From positions 62,001 through 126,000 of the forward strand of contig DASTRY010000030.1 in NCBI GenBank assembly GCA_035760965.1: DNA of 64,000 nucleotides. Reading direction: 5' to 3'. The notes under the pieces were generated by a model. The model was not told where the DNA came from. It did no database searches and was given only the letters and a program-made list of their open reading frames with translations. Within the stretch, counting starts at the first letter, position 1, and every line of letters starts with the position of its first letter. This stretch comes from JADGHX01 sp035760965. Lineage in GTDB: Bacteria > Pseudomonadota > Gammaproteobacteria > Steroidobacterales > Steroidobacteraceae. This document shows positions 28,431-37,200 of the stretch, piece by piece. Made by a program: the position numbers and the translations under genes.

Positions 28431-29694
28431 TGACGCGCTTCGCTTTGCCGCCGGAGCGTTCAAGAGTGCCGCACGCGTGCACTCTTACGTGGGCCGAGAT
28501 GCCGATGTAGGCCTTCACGTCCCGCGCAAGCTCGTGGCCGCAGCGCTCGCCGGCCGCGCTCTCCTGCCCCGGAGCACATTCGACGTGCACGGTGAGCACA
28601 TCGAGGCTCGACTCGCGCACGACTTCGAGCTGGTAATGCGGCGAGAGCCCCGCGATTCGCAGCACCAGCTCCTCGATCTGCGAAGGAAAGAGGTTCACGC
28701 CGCGAATGATGAGCATGTCGTCGGAGCGGCCGACGATCTTCGCAATCCGTCGCATCGACCGTGCAGTCGGCGGCAGCAGGCGCGTGAGATCGCGCGTGCG
28801 GTAGCGGATGATCGGCAGCGCTTCCTTCGTCAGCGACGTGAGCACGAGCTCGCCCGCTGCGCCCTCGGGCAGCACGGCGCCGGTCTCCGGATCGATGATC
28901 TCGGGATAGAAGTGGTCCTCCCAGATCACAGGCCCGTCCTTCGTCTCGATGCACTCTTGCGCCACGCCGGGGCCCATCACTTCCGACAGGCCGTAGATGT
29001 CGACTGCGTCGAGACCGACGCGCGACTCGAGCTCGGCCCGCATCGCCTCGGTCCACGGCTCGGCGCCGAAGATGCCGATCTCGAGCGTCGAGGCGCGCGG
29101 ATCGCGCCCCTCACGCTCGAACTCATCCGCGATCGCGAGCATGTACGAGGGCGTCACCATGATGATGCGCGGACCGAAGTCCTCGATGAGCTGCACCTGA
29201 CGCGGCGTCTGTCCACCCGAGACGGGTACGACGGTGCAGCCGAGCCGCTCCGCGCCGTAGTGCGTGCCGAGCCCGCCTGTGAAGAGCCCGTACCCGTATG
29301 CGATATGCACGATATCCCCGGGCCGACCACCCGCCGCATAGATCGAGCGCGCGACGAGCCCGGCCCACGTGTCGATGTCCCGCTGCGTGTATCCCACGAC
29401 CGTGGGCTTGCCCGTAGTGCCGGACGAGGCATGGATACGTACGACGCGGTCCCGCGGGACGGCGAACAAACCGAAGGGATAGTTCTCGCGCAGATCCGCC
29501 TTCACCGTGAACGGAAACCAGCCGAGATCGTCTAGCGAACGCAGATCGTCCGGATGAACGCCGGCGGCATCGAAGGCGCGCCGATAGTGCCGGACGTTGT
29601 CGTACGCGTGGCGCAGCGTCGCTTGCAACCGCGTCAGCTGCAGCGCGCGCAGCTCGTCGATGCTCGCCGTCTCGATGGGCTCGTACCCGGGCAC
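28411..29694 (-). CDS. paaK: Phenylacetate-CoA ligase
   Basis: A 427-residue AMP-forming ligase converting phenylacetate (or a related aryl acid) to its CoA thioester in the cytosol. Typical PaaK features: early VRIHASSGTTGKPTVVGYT (P-loop HASSGTTGKP, 88-97), YGYGLFTGGLGTHYGAERLGCTVVPVSGG, FGAEPWTEAMR, DIYGLSEVMGPGVAQEC, YRTRDLTRLL and GRSDDMLIIRGVNLFPSQIEE, ending in ERSGGKAKRV with the catalytic lysine. No paaABCDE oxygenase genes are in the window, so it may serve another pathway. Followed by the reductase gene across a small duplication. Confidence 0.94.
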   Translation of the reverse strand: MPGYEPIETASIDELRALQLTRLQATLRHAYDNVRHYRRAFDAAGVHPDDLRSLDDLGWFPFTVKADLRENYPFGLFAVPRDRVVRIHASSGTTGKPTVVGYTQRDIDTWAGLVARSIYAAGGRPGDIVHIAYGYGLFTGGLGTHYGAERLGCTVVPVSGGQTPRQVQLIEDFGPRIIMVTPSYMLAIADEFEREGRDPRASTLEIGIFGAEPWTEAMRAELESRVGLDAVDIYGLSEVMGPGVAQECIETKDGPVIWEDHFYPEIIDPETGAVLPEGAAGELVLTSLTKEALPIIRYRTRDLTRLLPPTARSMRRIAKIVGRSDDMLIIRGVNLFPSQIEELVLRIAGLSPHYQLEVVRESSLDVLTVHVECAPGQESAAGERCGHELARDVKAYIGISAHVRVHACGTLERSGGKAKRVIDRRQL

Positions 29695-29786
29695 TTGTTC
29701 CCCCTCCGCCCCGCGCGCAGCATCGTAGCTCGATGCCTGCCGCTATCGCCATGGAACCTTCGCCGTCGCCCTCTGGTTTTACCCGT

Positions 29787-30047
29787 ATGCGCAAGTTCAC
29801 GCGAGTCGCGCAATGGCTCACGCCGCTGCTGCTGGCCGGCGCGGCGGCGTTCGCGCAGCAGCCTCTTCCGGCAAATCCGACGGCCGACTACAACGACATC
29901 ATGACGAAGTGCCTCGAGCAGTCCGACCCGGCGTTGCGCAAGGAAGACGCGATCCAGCGCTGCAAAGAAAAATGGAAGCAGGGGCTGAAAGTCGACACGC
30001 CCAAGAAGCCGAAGCCCAAGCCGAGCGACACGAAGCCCGGCAAGTAG
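29787..30047 (+). CDS. Small exported hypothetical protein
   Basis: An 86-residue protein from ATG 29787 with a signal peptide (MRKFTRVAQWLTPLLLAGAA, cut near AFA). The short mature part contains two cysteines (MTKCLEQ, IQRCKEKW) spaced like a periplasmic disulphide hairpin. It ends in a Lys/Pro tail KKPKPKPSDTKPGK. An earlier in-frame ATG at 29733 would add 18 residues without leader character. Family unknown. Divergent from paaK. Confidence 0.66.
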   Translation: MRKFTRVAQWLTPLLLAGAAAFAQQPLPANPTADYNDIMTKCLEQSDPALRKEDAIQRCKEKWKQGLKVDTPKKPKPKPSDTKPGK

Positions 30048-30295
30048 CCCGCCGCATCCCATCCAGCGTCGCCCGCCGGCGTCGTCCTGCGCTCGCGCCG
30101 AAGCTGGCAGAATGCGCTCGATTCGGGGCTGACTGGCTGGGACGCATCCGTACCGCCGGCCGGTCGCTGAACCCGAAGTCGATCCACGCCTCGCGGCGCC
30201 GTACGAATCGACACGTTCGGCGCGTACCCGCCGCTGCGGTACCGCGAGCCTGACGGGCACGCGCCCCGATGGCTCCGCGCAGATGGATCAATGGC

Positions 30296-30327
30296 TTACA
30301 GAGTGTTCCTGCGGTCGTATCTATAGA
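30296..30327 (+). promoter_or_regulatory. Possible mltA promoter very close to the start codon
   Basis: TTACAG (30296-30301) and TATCTA/TATAGA-like hexamers at 30318-30327 lie directly before ATG 30330, with no purine-rich ribosome-binding site between. If real, the transcript would begin at or next to the ATG. Confidence 0.3.
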
Positions 30328-30329
30328 CA

Positions 30330-31508
30330 ATGCGAGCCCGTTCTGCCGCGCTTCTCGTGGCGCTGTTCATCTCTCTCGTCCTCACGGGGTGCTTCTCGGG
30401 CGCGCCTCCGAAGCGGCCGACGCCACGACCGACGCCGGTCGCTCCGCCGCGCTATGAGCGCGCGGACTGGTCCGCATTGCCAGGATGGAACGCGGACGCC
30501 GTACACGAGGCGTGGCCCGCGTTCGTTGCGAGCTGCCGTGCTTTGCGCTTTCGCGCGGAATGGGCGGTGCCGTGCACGGCAGCGCAAGGCTTGTCGGCGC
30601 CCGACGCGAACGTCGTGCGCGGCTTCTTCCGCCAGTACTTCGCTCCGTATCAGGTCACGAATTCGCCGGGCTACGACGGGCCGAACACGGGGCTCGTGAC
30701 GGGCTACTACGAGCCGTTGCTGTATGGCTCGCGCACGCCGAGCGCGCGATTCAATACGCCGATCTACGCCCCGCCACCGGACCTGCTCATCGTCGATCTC
30801 GCATCGCTCTACCCGGAGCTGAAAGGCAAGCGCGTCCGTGGACGACTCGACGGCAATCGCGTCGTGCCCTACTACACGCGCGCCGAGCTGGCGAGCGCTC
30901 CGGCTCTGCGCGGCAAGGAGATCGTGTACATCGACGGGGCGCTCGACGCTTTCATGCTTCAGGTGCAGGGATCGGGGCGCGTGCAGCTGCCGAATGGCGA
31001 AACCATCCGGCTGCAGTACGCGGATCAGAACGGGCAGCCGTTCCGCTCGATCGGACGCTACCTCGTGGACAAGGGCGAGATGACGCTCGATCAGGCTTCG
31101 ATGCCGAGCATTCGCGCATGGCTCGCCGCGAACCCGTCGCGGCTCGATGAAGTGCTGAACGCGAATCCGAGCGTCGTGTTCTTCAGCGAGGCGCCGCTCG
31201 GCGATCCGAACCTCGGACCGAAGGGCGCGCAGGGCATCCCGCTCACGGCGGGCCGCTCGATCGCGGTCGATCCGGCGTTCGTGCCGCTCGGCTCGCCCGT
31301 GTTCCTCGCGACGACGTATCCGGCTTCGAGCGCGCCGCTGCAGCGACTGGTGATCGCGCAGGACACGGGAGGCGCGATCGCCGGACCGGCGCGTGCCGAC
31401 TTCTTCTGGGGCACGGGGCCCGAGGCGCTCGAACAGGCCGGCAAGATGCGCCAGCCCGGGCGCATGTGGCTGCTCTGGCCGAAGAACGTGCCGCTGCCGG
31501 CCAACTGA
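30330..31508 (+). CDS. mltA: Membrane-bound lytic murein transglycosylase A
   Basis: A 392-residue outer-membrane lipoprotein that cleaves peptidoglycan glycan strands to 1,6-anhydromuropeptides. Lipobox LTGC (Cys21) follows a short hydrophobic leader. A Pro-rich linker (PPKRPTPRPTPVAPP) leads to the MltA domain with GYYEPLLYGSRTPSARF, VYIDGALDAFMLQVQGSGRVQL and YADQNGQPFRSIGRYL. The C-terminal 3D domain holds the Asp cluster in LVIAQDTGGAIAGPARADFFWG. ATG 30330 is the only start preserving the leader. Followed closely by an AlaX gene. Confidence 0.95.
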   Translation: MRARSAALLVALFISLVLTGCFSGAPPKRPTPRPTPVAPPRYERADWSALPGWNADAVHEAWPAFVASCRALRFRAEWAVPCTAAQGLSAPDANVVRGFFRQYFAPYQVTNSPGYDGPNTGLVTGYYEPLLYGSRTPSARFNTPIYAPPPDLLIVDLASLYPELKGKRVRGRLDGNRVVPYYTRAELASAPALRGKEIVYIDGALDAFMLQVQGSGRVQLPNGETIRLQYADQNGQPFRSIGRYLVDKGEMTLDQASMPSIRAWLAANPSRLDEVLNANPSVVFFSEAPLGDPNLGPKGAQGIPLTAGRSIAVDPAFVPLGSPVFLATTYPASSAPLQRLVIAQDTGGAIAGPARADFFWGTGPEALEQAGKMRQPGRMWLLWPKNVPLPAN

Positions 31509-31624
31509 CGCCGCTTGCCGAGCAACTCGCGCTCGCGGCCGAGCGAAGCGCGCATCTTTGTCCTATACCCCACGCGGCGCGATCACCTACGGTCGGAGCG
31601 ACACCGTTGAATGGAGCGTTCCGC

Positions 31625-32344
31625 GTGACTGTCTACCTGTGCCATGAACGACCGGATCTGTTGCACTTCGAAACGGAGATCGTCGCGAGCCGCCCCGGCG
31701 GCGTCGTGCTCGCACGCTCGGCGTTGCATCCGGGCGGCGGCGGTCAGGTATCCGATCGCGCGCAACTGCTGCATCGGGACGGCGAGGCGCAGATCGTCGA
31801 CGTGTCGCTGGAGCGCGGCCGGTACTGGCACGTGCTCGACAGCAACGTCGAGCTTGCGAGCGGACCGGTGGCGGTGAGCATCGACGCCGCACATCGCTTG
31901 CGCGTGGCGCAGCTCCACACGGACACGCACATTCTCAACGCGCTGGTCTTCAGGCACTTCGCCGGCGCGCTCGTCACCGGCGCGCAGATCAACGGCGACG
32001 GCACCGCGCGCATGGATTTCGATCTGCCGGACGTCGACAATGATCACGTGCGCGCGCTCGAGCCCGAGCTCAACGACGTCATTCGACAAGGCCTCGATGT
32101 GCGCGCCGTCTACGTGTCGGTGAATGAGGCGCGTACCACGCCCGGATTGATCCGCAGCATGTCGGTAACGCCGCCGCCCACGCCCGACGGACGGTTGCGC
32201 ATCGTCGAGATCGCGGGGCTCGACCGCCAGGCCTGCGGTGGCACGCACCTCACCAACACCGCAGAATCTCTGCCCGTGCGAATCACGAAGATCGAGAACA
32301 AGGGACGACGCAATCGGCGCGTGCGGTTGCAGCTCGTCGGGTGA
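31625..32344 (+). CDS. Stand-alone alanyl-tRNA editing protein (AlaX)
   Basis: A 239-residue trans-editing enzyme that hydrolyses mischarged Ser-tRNA(Ala) or Gly-tRNA(Ala). It corresponds to the editing domain of AlaRS: LHPGGGGQVSD (34-44), zinc ligands His98 and His102 in QLHTDTHILNA, and Cys204 and His208 in ACGGTHLTNT. The long N-terminal beta domain marks the AlaX-M type. It starts at GTG 31625 with TGGAGCG upstream; an in-frame ATG at 31466 lies inside mltA. It is followed by the AraC gene with stop/start contact. Confidence 0.9.
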   Translation: MTVYLCHERPDLLHFETEIVASRPGGVVLARSALHPGGGGQVSDRAQLLHRDGEAQIVDVSLERGRYWHVLDSNVELASGPVAVSIDAAHRLRVAQLHTDTHILNALVFRHFAGALVTGAQINGDGTARMDFDLPDVDNDHVRALEPELNDVIRQGLDVRAVYVSVNEARTTPGLIRSMSVTPPPTPDGRLRIVEIAGLDRQACGGTHLTNTAESLPVRITKIENKGRRNRRVRLQLVG

Positions 32345-32349
32345 GGCCC

Positions 32350-33171
32350 ATGTCCGCGCAACTGCGATTCTGGCGGGACTGCGCGCTGGATGGCGCATGC
32401 CTTGCGAGCGCGCATTATGGCGAGCACGAGTTCTCGCGGCACGTCCACGATGAAATGGTGATTGCCGTGACGGAGTACGGCGGTGCCGAGTGCCGCACGC
32501 GTATGGGATCGGATGTCTCGGGCCCGGATACGGTGTGGGTGTTCGCGCCGGGCGAATATCACTGCGGGTACGTGAGCGGCGATCGCCGCTGGCACTACCG
32601 CGGCATCTACATCGACGAGGCGGGATTGCGGTCGCTCGCGCGCATTCTGAACGACGAGCGGAGCACGCGACTGTGGGTGCCGCCGGGGTTGTACGACGAC
32701 GCCCAGCTCGCCCGCCTTTTGCTTTCGGCGCATCGGTGCTTCGACGAGCACACGTCGATGCTCGAGCGGCAGGCGCGCTGGTGGGCCGCGATGGGGATGC
32801 TCTTCGGGCGGTACGGGCAGCCGCAACCGCGGCCCGAAGAGCGCGCGCCGAGTCGCGAGAGTCTGCGGCTGGCGCGCGATTTCATCGCCGACAACCTGGC
32901 GCGCAATGTGTCGGTGGACGAGCTTGCCGCGGTGAGCGGGCTCACGCGATTTCACTTGATGCGCTCGTTCGCGCGAGAGTTCGGGTTACCGCCGCATGCT
33001 TACGCGAATCAGCTGCGGCTGCTCGAAGCGAAGCGGCTCATCGCCGCCGGGCAAGCACCCGCGGATGCGGCTGCCGCCGTGGGGTTCTACGATCAGAGTC
33101 ACCTGACGCGATTGTTTCGGCGCGCCTATGGGCTCACGCCGGGCGCCTACGCGAAGCTGCAGGCTCGGTGA
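32350..33171 (+). CDS. AraC family transcriptional regulator
   Basis: A 273-residue regulator. The N-terminal half is an AraC-type cupin (HYGEHEFSRHVHDEMVIAVTEYG and VWVFAPGEYHCGYV); the C-terminal 100 residues are the double helix-turn-helix (VSVDELAAVSGLTRFHLMRSFAREFGLPPHAYANQLRLLEAKRLI, then DAAAAVGFYDQSHLTRLFRRAYGLTPGAY, motifs quoted in parts). Such proteins bind a small effector with the cupin. ATG 32350 is listed; GTG 32341, overlapping the AlaX stop as GTGA, is possible. The AraC-AlaX adjacency could be functional, since many cupin-AraC proteins sit next to amino-acid genes. Confidence 0.9.
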   Translation: MSAQLRFWRDCALDGACLASAHYGEHEFSRHVHDEMVIAVTEYGGAECRTRMGSDVSGPDTVWVFAPGEYHCGYVSGDRRWHYRGIYIDEAGLRSLARILNDERSTRLWVPPGLYDDAQLARLLLSAHRCFDEHTSMLERQARWWAAMGMLFGRYGQPQPRPEERAPSRESLRLARDFIADNLARNVSVDELAAVSGLTRFHLMRSFAREFGLPPHAYANQLRLLEAKRLIAAGQAPADAAAAVGFYDQSHLTRLFRRAYGLTPGAYAKLQAR

Positions 33172-33187
33172 GGGGCCGGGAGCTCAG

Positions 33188-33280
33188 CAAGCGGCGCGGG
33201 ATGGTGAGGTGCCGCGCTCCCAGTAAGCGGCACACGCTCAGTGAACTGCGACACGTTCAGTGAGGCGCCACCACACGAGC
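33188..33280. repeat. Degenerate tandem repeats, about 18-19 bp
   Basis: Between AraC and the GAF gene, units such as AGTAAGCGGCACACGCTC and AGTGAACTGCGACACGTTC follow one another, with diverged flanking copies beginning AGCAAGCGGCG and AGTGAGGCGCC. No gene is seen here. Confidence 0.6.
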
Positions 33281-33322
33281 ACATCGCGGGTGGCGGCGCA
33301 GTACAGCGCGGCGGCGGCAAAG

Positions 33323-35326
33323 TCACGTCGGCGGAACGTACGTGAACGTGATGTCTTCGCCGTCGTCGACCGGTGCGCGCTCGGCTTCGAGCTCCTGAAT
33401 CGCGAGCGCTTTGACTTCGACGGTCGGCGCCTGGTCGTCATCGGCCACGGGCGACTCCGCCGCCGCCGATGTCGATTCGTCGCCCGATACCACCTCGATC
33501 GTTTCCACCGGACGCAGATCGAGGGCGGCAATCTCGTGCGAGCTCAGGTCGAGGGCGGGCCCTTCCTCCGTCGCCGCACGGATCGCGTTCGCGTCGAGCG
33601 CGCACAGCTCGACCGTGATCTCGGATTCGACGCGCGGGAGCGCTGCGCCTTCCTGAGGCGGCGGATCGTCCACGGTGAGCGCGAGCGCCAGCACTTCGAG
33701 CGTAGGCGCGTCCCCCGCAGCGAGCGCGAGAGCGAGCACCTCGTCGCGCGACGCCTCCTCGACGACGGGGGGCTGCACGAGCGGATCGGGAGACGAGTGC
33801 CCTTCGGCCTCTGTCACTGTGCCGACCGTCGCGTCGGCCATCGTCACCGCGGGTGACGTCGTTGCCGGCACTTCAGAGACGTGCACGGCGGCTGCGGGCG
33901 CGATGGTCTCCGAGTCAGGCGTTGTTTCCAGTGCCTCCACGCCACCGCGTGATGAATCGACATCCGCGTGACTCGAAAGCTCGGCGCTCTGATCGGCAGC
34001 TTGCGCGATCGGCGTGTCCGCTGCGCTCGGCGTCTCAGCAGGCACGGCGTCGCCCGCTGACGATTCGGGAAGCGCGAGCGGTGAGACTTCCAGCGCGCTC
34101 ACCGGCGCGGCTTCGATCAACCCGAGCGGAATGCTATCGACGGCCGCAGCGCCCGAAGCTGCGACATATCGGGAGAACAGGATGACCTCGGCACCGGCGG
34201 GCTCCACGTAAAGCGGCTCAGCGGAAGCGCTTTGGGACGCCTCGGACGCCATCGCATCCGGCGCGTCGGCTCGCAACGCGTTCGCGCCGGCGTCGGCACA
34301 CGCTGCCGCGGACCCTGCATCACGCGCAGCGGCTGCGAAATTCGTGTCACCCGCGGCCTGCACGCCGCCTGCGGCCTGCGCCTCGACGGTGGCCGCGTCT
34401 TGCACGTCGACCGCCGCATCGTCTTTCGCAGTGGCCTCTTTCGCTGTCGACGATCGCGTCTCCACTGCTGTTCCGTCGTCCCTCACCGCGAACGAGAGGA
34501 CCCCAGTTGTGTTGGACGACGCAAGCGACGAAGTCGCCGCGGGACGCAGCTGCGCGGAATCGGCGCCCGTGCCCGCGCCACGCCCCATCGCGTTCAACTC
34601 ACCGTCGACGACCGCGAGCTCGCGCGCGAGCCGCGAACGTTCATGCGACAACGCCACGATCCGCGCGATCGCTGAAAAGAACGTCACGTCCTCGGGGCCG
34701 AACGCATCGCGCGTGCGGCTCGCGAACGAGAGCGTGCCGAGCAATCGATCGCTCGCCAGCAACGGATGGCACGCCACTGCGCGAATGCCCAGCTGCTTCA
34801 CGATCTGCACGCGACGATCGCTCGAGCTCTGAACGTCGGCCACGACCAGCGCCGCGCGCTTCAGTGCGACGTTGCCGGACAGCGCCTGTCCGAATTCGAT
34901 GCGCTCGAGACTGCGCGCTTCCGATTCGCTCACGCCGCTGCACGTCGCAAGCGCAAGCGCATCGCCCGCATCGTTCACCAGGAAATTGAAGTACGCATCG
35001 ACACCCATCGGCTCGCGGATGTCGCCGAACAGCGCACGGAGCATCTCGTCCGCGGCGACACCGGCTCGCACCACCTCCGCCGCCTGACGCAGCAGAGCCC
35101 GCTGCGATTCTTCGAGCGCCTCGCGCGCACGGCTTGCGTCGCCCGCGGCCTCCATCTCGGTCGGATCATCGGCAAAGCCGGACACCGCCGCCTGCGCGCG
35201 GCTGCGCGCCTCGTCCGGCGGCACGAGCGCAGGCATCTCTGCCGTAACCTCCGCGAGGTCGACATCGAGGGAAAGGATGTCCGCATCCGGAAATTCAGGG
35301 GCGGGCTGTGTCATTACGAATGTCAT
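33323..35326 (-). CDS. GAF domain protein with a very long disordered acidic tail
   Basis: A 667-residue protein. After an acidic N terminus, residues about 85-230 form a GAF domain (ALLRQAAEVVRAGVAADEMLRALFGDI, VDAYFNFLVND, SLERIEFGQALSGNVAL, LGIRAVACHPLLASDRLLGTLSFASRTRDAF, ending FSAIARIVALSHERSRLARELA). The remaining roughly 400 residues are Ala/Glu/Asp/Ser/Val-rich, without aromatic clusters or domains, and predicted disordered. Near the end is a near-repeat LALALAAGDAPTLE / LALALTVDDPPPQE. There is no HisKA, GGDEF or HTH output. ATG 35326 is chosen near the GAF-family start. GAF domains bind small ligands or mediate dimerisation; this protein's job is unknown. Confidence 0.8.
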   Translation of the reverse strand: MTFVMTQPAPEFPDADILSLDVDLAEVTAEMPALVPPDEARSRAQAAVSGFADDPTEMEAAGDASRAREALEESQRALLRQAAEVVRAGVAADEMLRALFGDIREPMGVDAYFNFLVNDAGDALALATCSGVSESEARSLERIEFGQALSGNVALKRAALVVADVQSSSDRRVQIVKQLGIRAVACHPLLASDRLLGTLSFASRTRDAFGPEDVTFFSAIARIVALSHERSRLARELAVVDGELNAMGRGAGTGADSAQLRPAATSSLASSNTTGVLSFAVRDDGTAVETRSSTAKEATAKDDAAVDVQDAATVEAQAAGGVQAAGDTNFAAAARDAGSAAACADAGANALRADAPDAMASEASQSASAEPLYVEPAGAEVILFSRYVAASGAAAVDSIPLGLIEAAPVSALEVSPLALPESSAGDAVPAETPSAADTPIAQAADQSAELSSHADVDSSRGGVEALETTPDSETIAPAAAVHVSEVPATTSPAVTMADATVGTVTEAEGHSSPDPLVQPPVVEEASRDEVLALALAAGDAPTLEVLALALTVDDPPPQEGAALPRVESEITVELCALDANAIRAATEEGPALDLSSHEIAALDLRPVETIEVVSGDESTSAAAESPVADDDQAPTVEVKALAIQELEAERAPVDDGEDITFTYVPPT

Positions 35327-35529
35327 GTCCAGATTTTCCCTGCGGAATGCGCCGCCTTCCCCTGCGCAATCCTCAGAAAAAATATATCGGCTCGCATACA
35401 GCCCGAGCACACTGTCGCCAAAAGCAGGCGCTTTTCGCAGCCGCGTGGGACATAAGTTCGGCACCAAAGGCCGCAACAGCTAACGCGGCGTGTCACCTCC
35501 TGACACTATGGCGACAAACCGGTCACATT

Positions 35530-37176
35530 TTAGAAGGCGTACTGCGAGCGGAGCGCAATGACGTCCAAGTCCTGCCCGATCTGCACGCCGAGCGGCGGCG
35601 TGCCCGGTGGCGGCCCGAACGGCTGCATATTCCCCGCGCCCGCAGGATTCAGGCGATCCACGTCGATGCGCATGTAATCGAGCATCAGGCGGAAGTTTGC
35701 GTTCAGGTACCAGTTGAGGCCGACCGTCCAGATGTTCTGCACGCCACCGCGCACGCCGTCCGCCGTTGCCGCGGTGCCGGCGAGACCCTCGTGGAAATCG
35801 AGATCGGTGTGCGAATAGCGCACAGCCAGCTCCCACGCGCCATATCCGCCCTGCGAACTGAACGGCACGCGTGCGCGCGGCGACTGGAAGGAGCCGTTCG
35901 CCACGTTGTAACGATGCCTCTCGCCCGTCAGCACCCAACTTGTCTGCACGTAGTACCCGCCGAACGAGGGGTCGGGCAACGTCGTGGGCTCGCGCCTCTC
36001 GACGCCGTACCAGAAGTTCTCGGCTTGCAGCAGCCAGTTCTTCCAGTTCATGCCGAGCTCGACGCCCAGAGCGTATGCGGAATCGGCATCGAGGCTGCCC
36101 GTATCGATGAGCCGGGTACTGTCGACGCGAATCTCCGGGCGATCGCGGAACCGGATCGGATAGCGAGCGCCGCTGGCCGTCGCACCCTGGTCGGCCGGGC
36201 GAAACACTTTCGTGCCGGACGTGCCGAGATGCACGTTATAGCTATCCGACGTCGCGACCAGATAGCCAAAGCGCCCCACCGCAGCGCGCTGCGAATCGAA
36301 CACTTCCGCGTCGTTCACGGTGCGCGTCGTCAGCGTGAGCGAGCTCATCCAGCGCGCACCGCTGCCGCGAACGGCGAACCCGATGCGCCCGTCCGCGCCG
36401 GCGAGTGTGCGCGAGAGCTCGGACGGCGTGGCGCGCTCGGGAAAGAGCAGATCCTCGACGCTAGTGCTGTCCTCCATGTTCGCGGCGGGGGAGAACGCGC
36501 CGAGTTGCAGACGAAACGGCCCGAAGCCGCTGTACGCGATCCACGCATCGTTGATCCGTGTGGGGCCTTCGGTGCCCGCGCCTCCGAGCTCGAGCATCAA
36601 GCGATAGTCGAAGTCGCGCGCGAGGCGTCCCTCGAAGCCCATGCGAGCGCGACGGAAGTAGGCGCCGTCCGACAAGTCCTGCGCCGCCGCGATCTCGCGA
36701 TTGCCGCTGCCGCCCACCGAGCCGCGTCGGAAATCGCTCGTCAGCGGACCGGCGGCATCCTGCTCGTGATGCGCCATATCGAGCTGCACGACGGCACGCA
36801 ATGACGCCGACTGCCTGCCGTCGCCGCTCGTGATGGTCGGCCGGCCATTCGCGATCGAGACGCGCGCACTCTCCTGCTCCTTCAATTTGGCCTGCGCGAC
36901 CGTTTGCTCGAGCGCGGTGACTTTCGCGGCCGTGTCCGCCGCCTCGCCGGCCTGCTGCGCTTGCTGTCGCAACTGCTCGATCAGCGCGGCCTGTTGCTCC
37001 AGCAGCTTCTGCTGTGCTTCGAGCTGCGCCTTTTGTGCTTCCAGAGCCTGCTGGAGCTGCTCGATCTGCTGCTGGATAGAAGGCTTCGTCTCAGCCGCCT
37101 GGAGAGACGGCGCGCCGAGCGCAGCCAGCAGCAGCATGGCAGCCGCACGCCGCCACGAATATGGATGACGTCGCAT
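35530..37176 (-). CDS. OprP/OprO-like porin with N-terminal coiled coil
   Basis: A 548-residue outer-membrane porin. Signal peptide to about residue 27 (LQAAE), then a Gln-rich coiled coil (about 32-95: QQQIEQLQQALEAQKAQLEAQQ and onward). It then has a 16-strand-type barrel resembling the phosphate-selective porin family, with YFRRARMGFEGRLARDFDYRLMLELGG and final ALRSQYAF ending in Phe. The coiled coil probably trimerises the protein in the periplasm. It follows modA by 24 bases on the same strand, so it is likely expressed with it; an oxyanion such as molybdate is therefore the inferred substrate. Confidence 0.9.
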   Translation of the reverse strand: MRRHPYSWRRAAAMLLLAALGAPSLQAAETKPSIQQQIEQLQQALEAQKAQLEAQQKLLEQQAALIEQLRQQAQQAGEAADTAAKVTALEQTVAQAKLKEQESARVSIANGRPTITSGDGRQSASLRAVVQLDMAHHEQDAAGPLTSDFRRGSVGGSGNREIAAAQDLSDGAYFRRARMGFEGRLARDFDYRLMLELGGAGTEGPTRINDAWIAYSGFGPFRLQLGAFSPAANMEDSTSVEDLLFPERATPSELSRTLAGADGRIGFAVRGSGARWMSSLTLTTRTVNDAEVFDSQRAAVGRFGYLVATSDSYNVHLGTSGTKVFRPADQGATASGARYPIRFRDRPEIRVDSTRLIDTGSLDADSAYALGVELGMNWKNWLLQAENFWYGVERREPTTLPDPSFGGYYVQTSWVLTGERHRYNVANGSFQSPRARVPFSSQGGYGAWELAVRYSHTDLDFHEGLAGTAATADGVRGGVQNIWTVGLNWYLNANFRLMLDYMRIDVDRLNPAGAGNMQPFGPPPGTPPLGVQIGQDLDVIALRSQYAF

Positions 37177-37200
37177 CGATTGTCTTTCAGGCCCGAGACG

